This document shows, piece by piece, positions 63,883-64,000 of a stretch of 64,000 nucleotides of DNA (position 1 is its first letter; each line of letters starts with the position of its first letter). The position numbers and the translations under genes were made by a program. The notes under the pieces are model-generated. The model was given only the letters and a program-made list of their open reading frames with translations. It ran no database searches and had not been told where the DNA came from. This stretch comes from Solidesulfovibrio sp. (GTDB lineage: Bacteria > Desulfobacterota > Desulfovibrionia > Desulfovibrionales > Desulfovibrionaceae): the NCBI RefSeq assembly GCF_038562415.1, contig NZ_JBCFBA010000025.1, positions 1 through 64,000 on the forward strand. The letters are read 5' to 3'.

Positions 63883-63912
63883 CGGGCCGGCCCAACGCGC
63901 AAGGAGCGAACA

Positions 63913-64000
63913 ATGGACCCCTGGAGTAGCGAAGCCATCATCCTGGCCTTTGGCGGAGGCGTGTTCGGCGCCAGTTTGGGCGGACTGTGGGCGTTTTGCC
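63913..64000 (+). CDS. Start of a membrane protein (cut by window edge)
   Basis: After AAGGAGCGAACA an ATG opens MDPWSSEAIILAFGGGVFGA and continues hydrophobic (LGGLWAFC) to the window end. At least one membrane helix; no family can be assigned from 29 residues. Confidence 0.5.
   Translation, partial: MDPWSSEAIILAFGGGVFGASLGGLWAFC

Overview
The window reads as chromosome of a high-GC, Gram-negative, anaerobic Desulfovibrionaceae-type sulfate reducer. The basis is gene content and style: a Desulfovibrio-type homotrimeric porin, a ferredoxin-linked 2-oxoacid oxidoreductase with an ADP-forming acyl-CoA synthetase, an A-type flavoprotein beside a hemerythrin, paired iron-type alcohol dehydrogenases, CcmF, and a sigma-54 ZraSR-like system. 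No 16S or marker phylogeny is possible from this stretch, so the genus is an inference.

Layout. 1-103 is the tail of an IS5-family transposase. 268-7030 (+) is one compact operon: TonB-dependent receptor, two SAM methyltransferases, a metal-type ABC transporter (binding protein, ATPase, permease) and its own TonB. 7076-15380 (-) is a full kdp potassium-uptake operon (a small membrane ORF, kdpF, A, B, C, a 28-aa leader, D, E). 15761-17445 (-) holds an IclR regulator and eroded thiS/thiG/thiE remnants. 17647-22378 (-) encodes a TIM-barrel isomerase, ThiC, a ProC-like reductase and an MFS carrier. 22671-33100 is a catabolic island: RidA, acyl-CoA synthetase, four-subunit 2-oxoacid:ferredoxin oxidoreductase, FAD amine/amino-acid dehydrogenase, second MFS carrier and outer-membrane porin. 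It is tied together by a repeated operator-like motif. The same motif precedes 33319-34992, an RlmN-like radical SAM protein with an altered cysteine pattern plus a YfbR-like HD phosphohydrolase, in lower-GC DNA.

36222-40083 (-) is pstSCAB with a HAD-like gene. 40604-42375 (+) is hemerythrin plus flavo-diiron protein, bracketed by two relics of one unknown gene. 43060-47658 is a ZraSR-like two-component pair divergent from a sigma-54 promoter and small secreted or membrane proteins rich in Gly, His or Met. 47790-51965 encodes a shortened chemoreceptor, CcmF, a TPR protein and an M23 peptidase. 52192-54141 has a small HTH protein and a Fur-boxed AraC regulator. 54412-57513 is a decayed siderophore-type locus (TonB receptor, ABC transporter, ExbB, ExbD, TonB, GNAT toxin), every gene truncated or frameshifted.

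At 57520-57567 lies a 48-base 3' fragment of tRNA-Arg(UCU), a likely attachment-site scar. To its right come a FadR-type regulator, two iron alcohol dehydrogenases and a methylmalonate-semialdehyde-type dehydrogenase, with three copies of a 20-bp palindromic operator.

Proposed physiology of the island: a substrate crosses the porin and an MFS carrier, is oxidised by the FAD enzyme to an imine that RidA helps hydrolyse to a 2-oxoacid, is converted to acyl-CoA with reduction of ferredoxin, and yields ATP through the ADP-forming synthetase. The substrate cannot be named from sequence.
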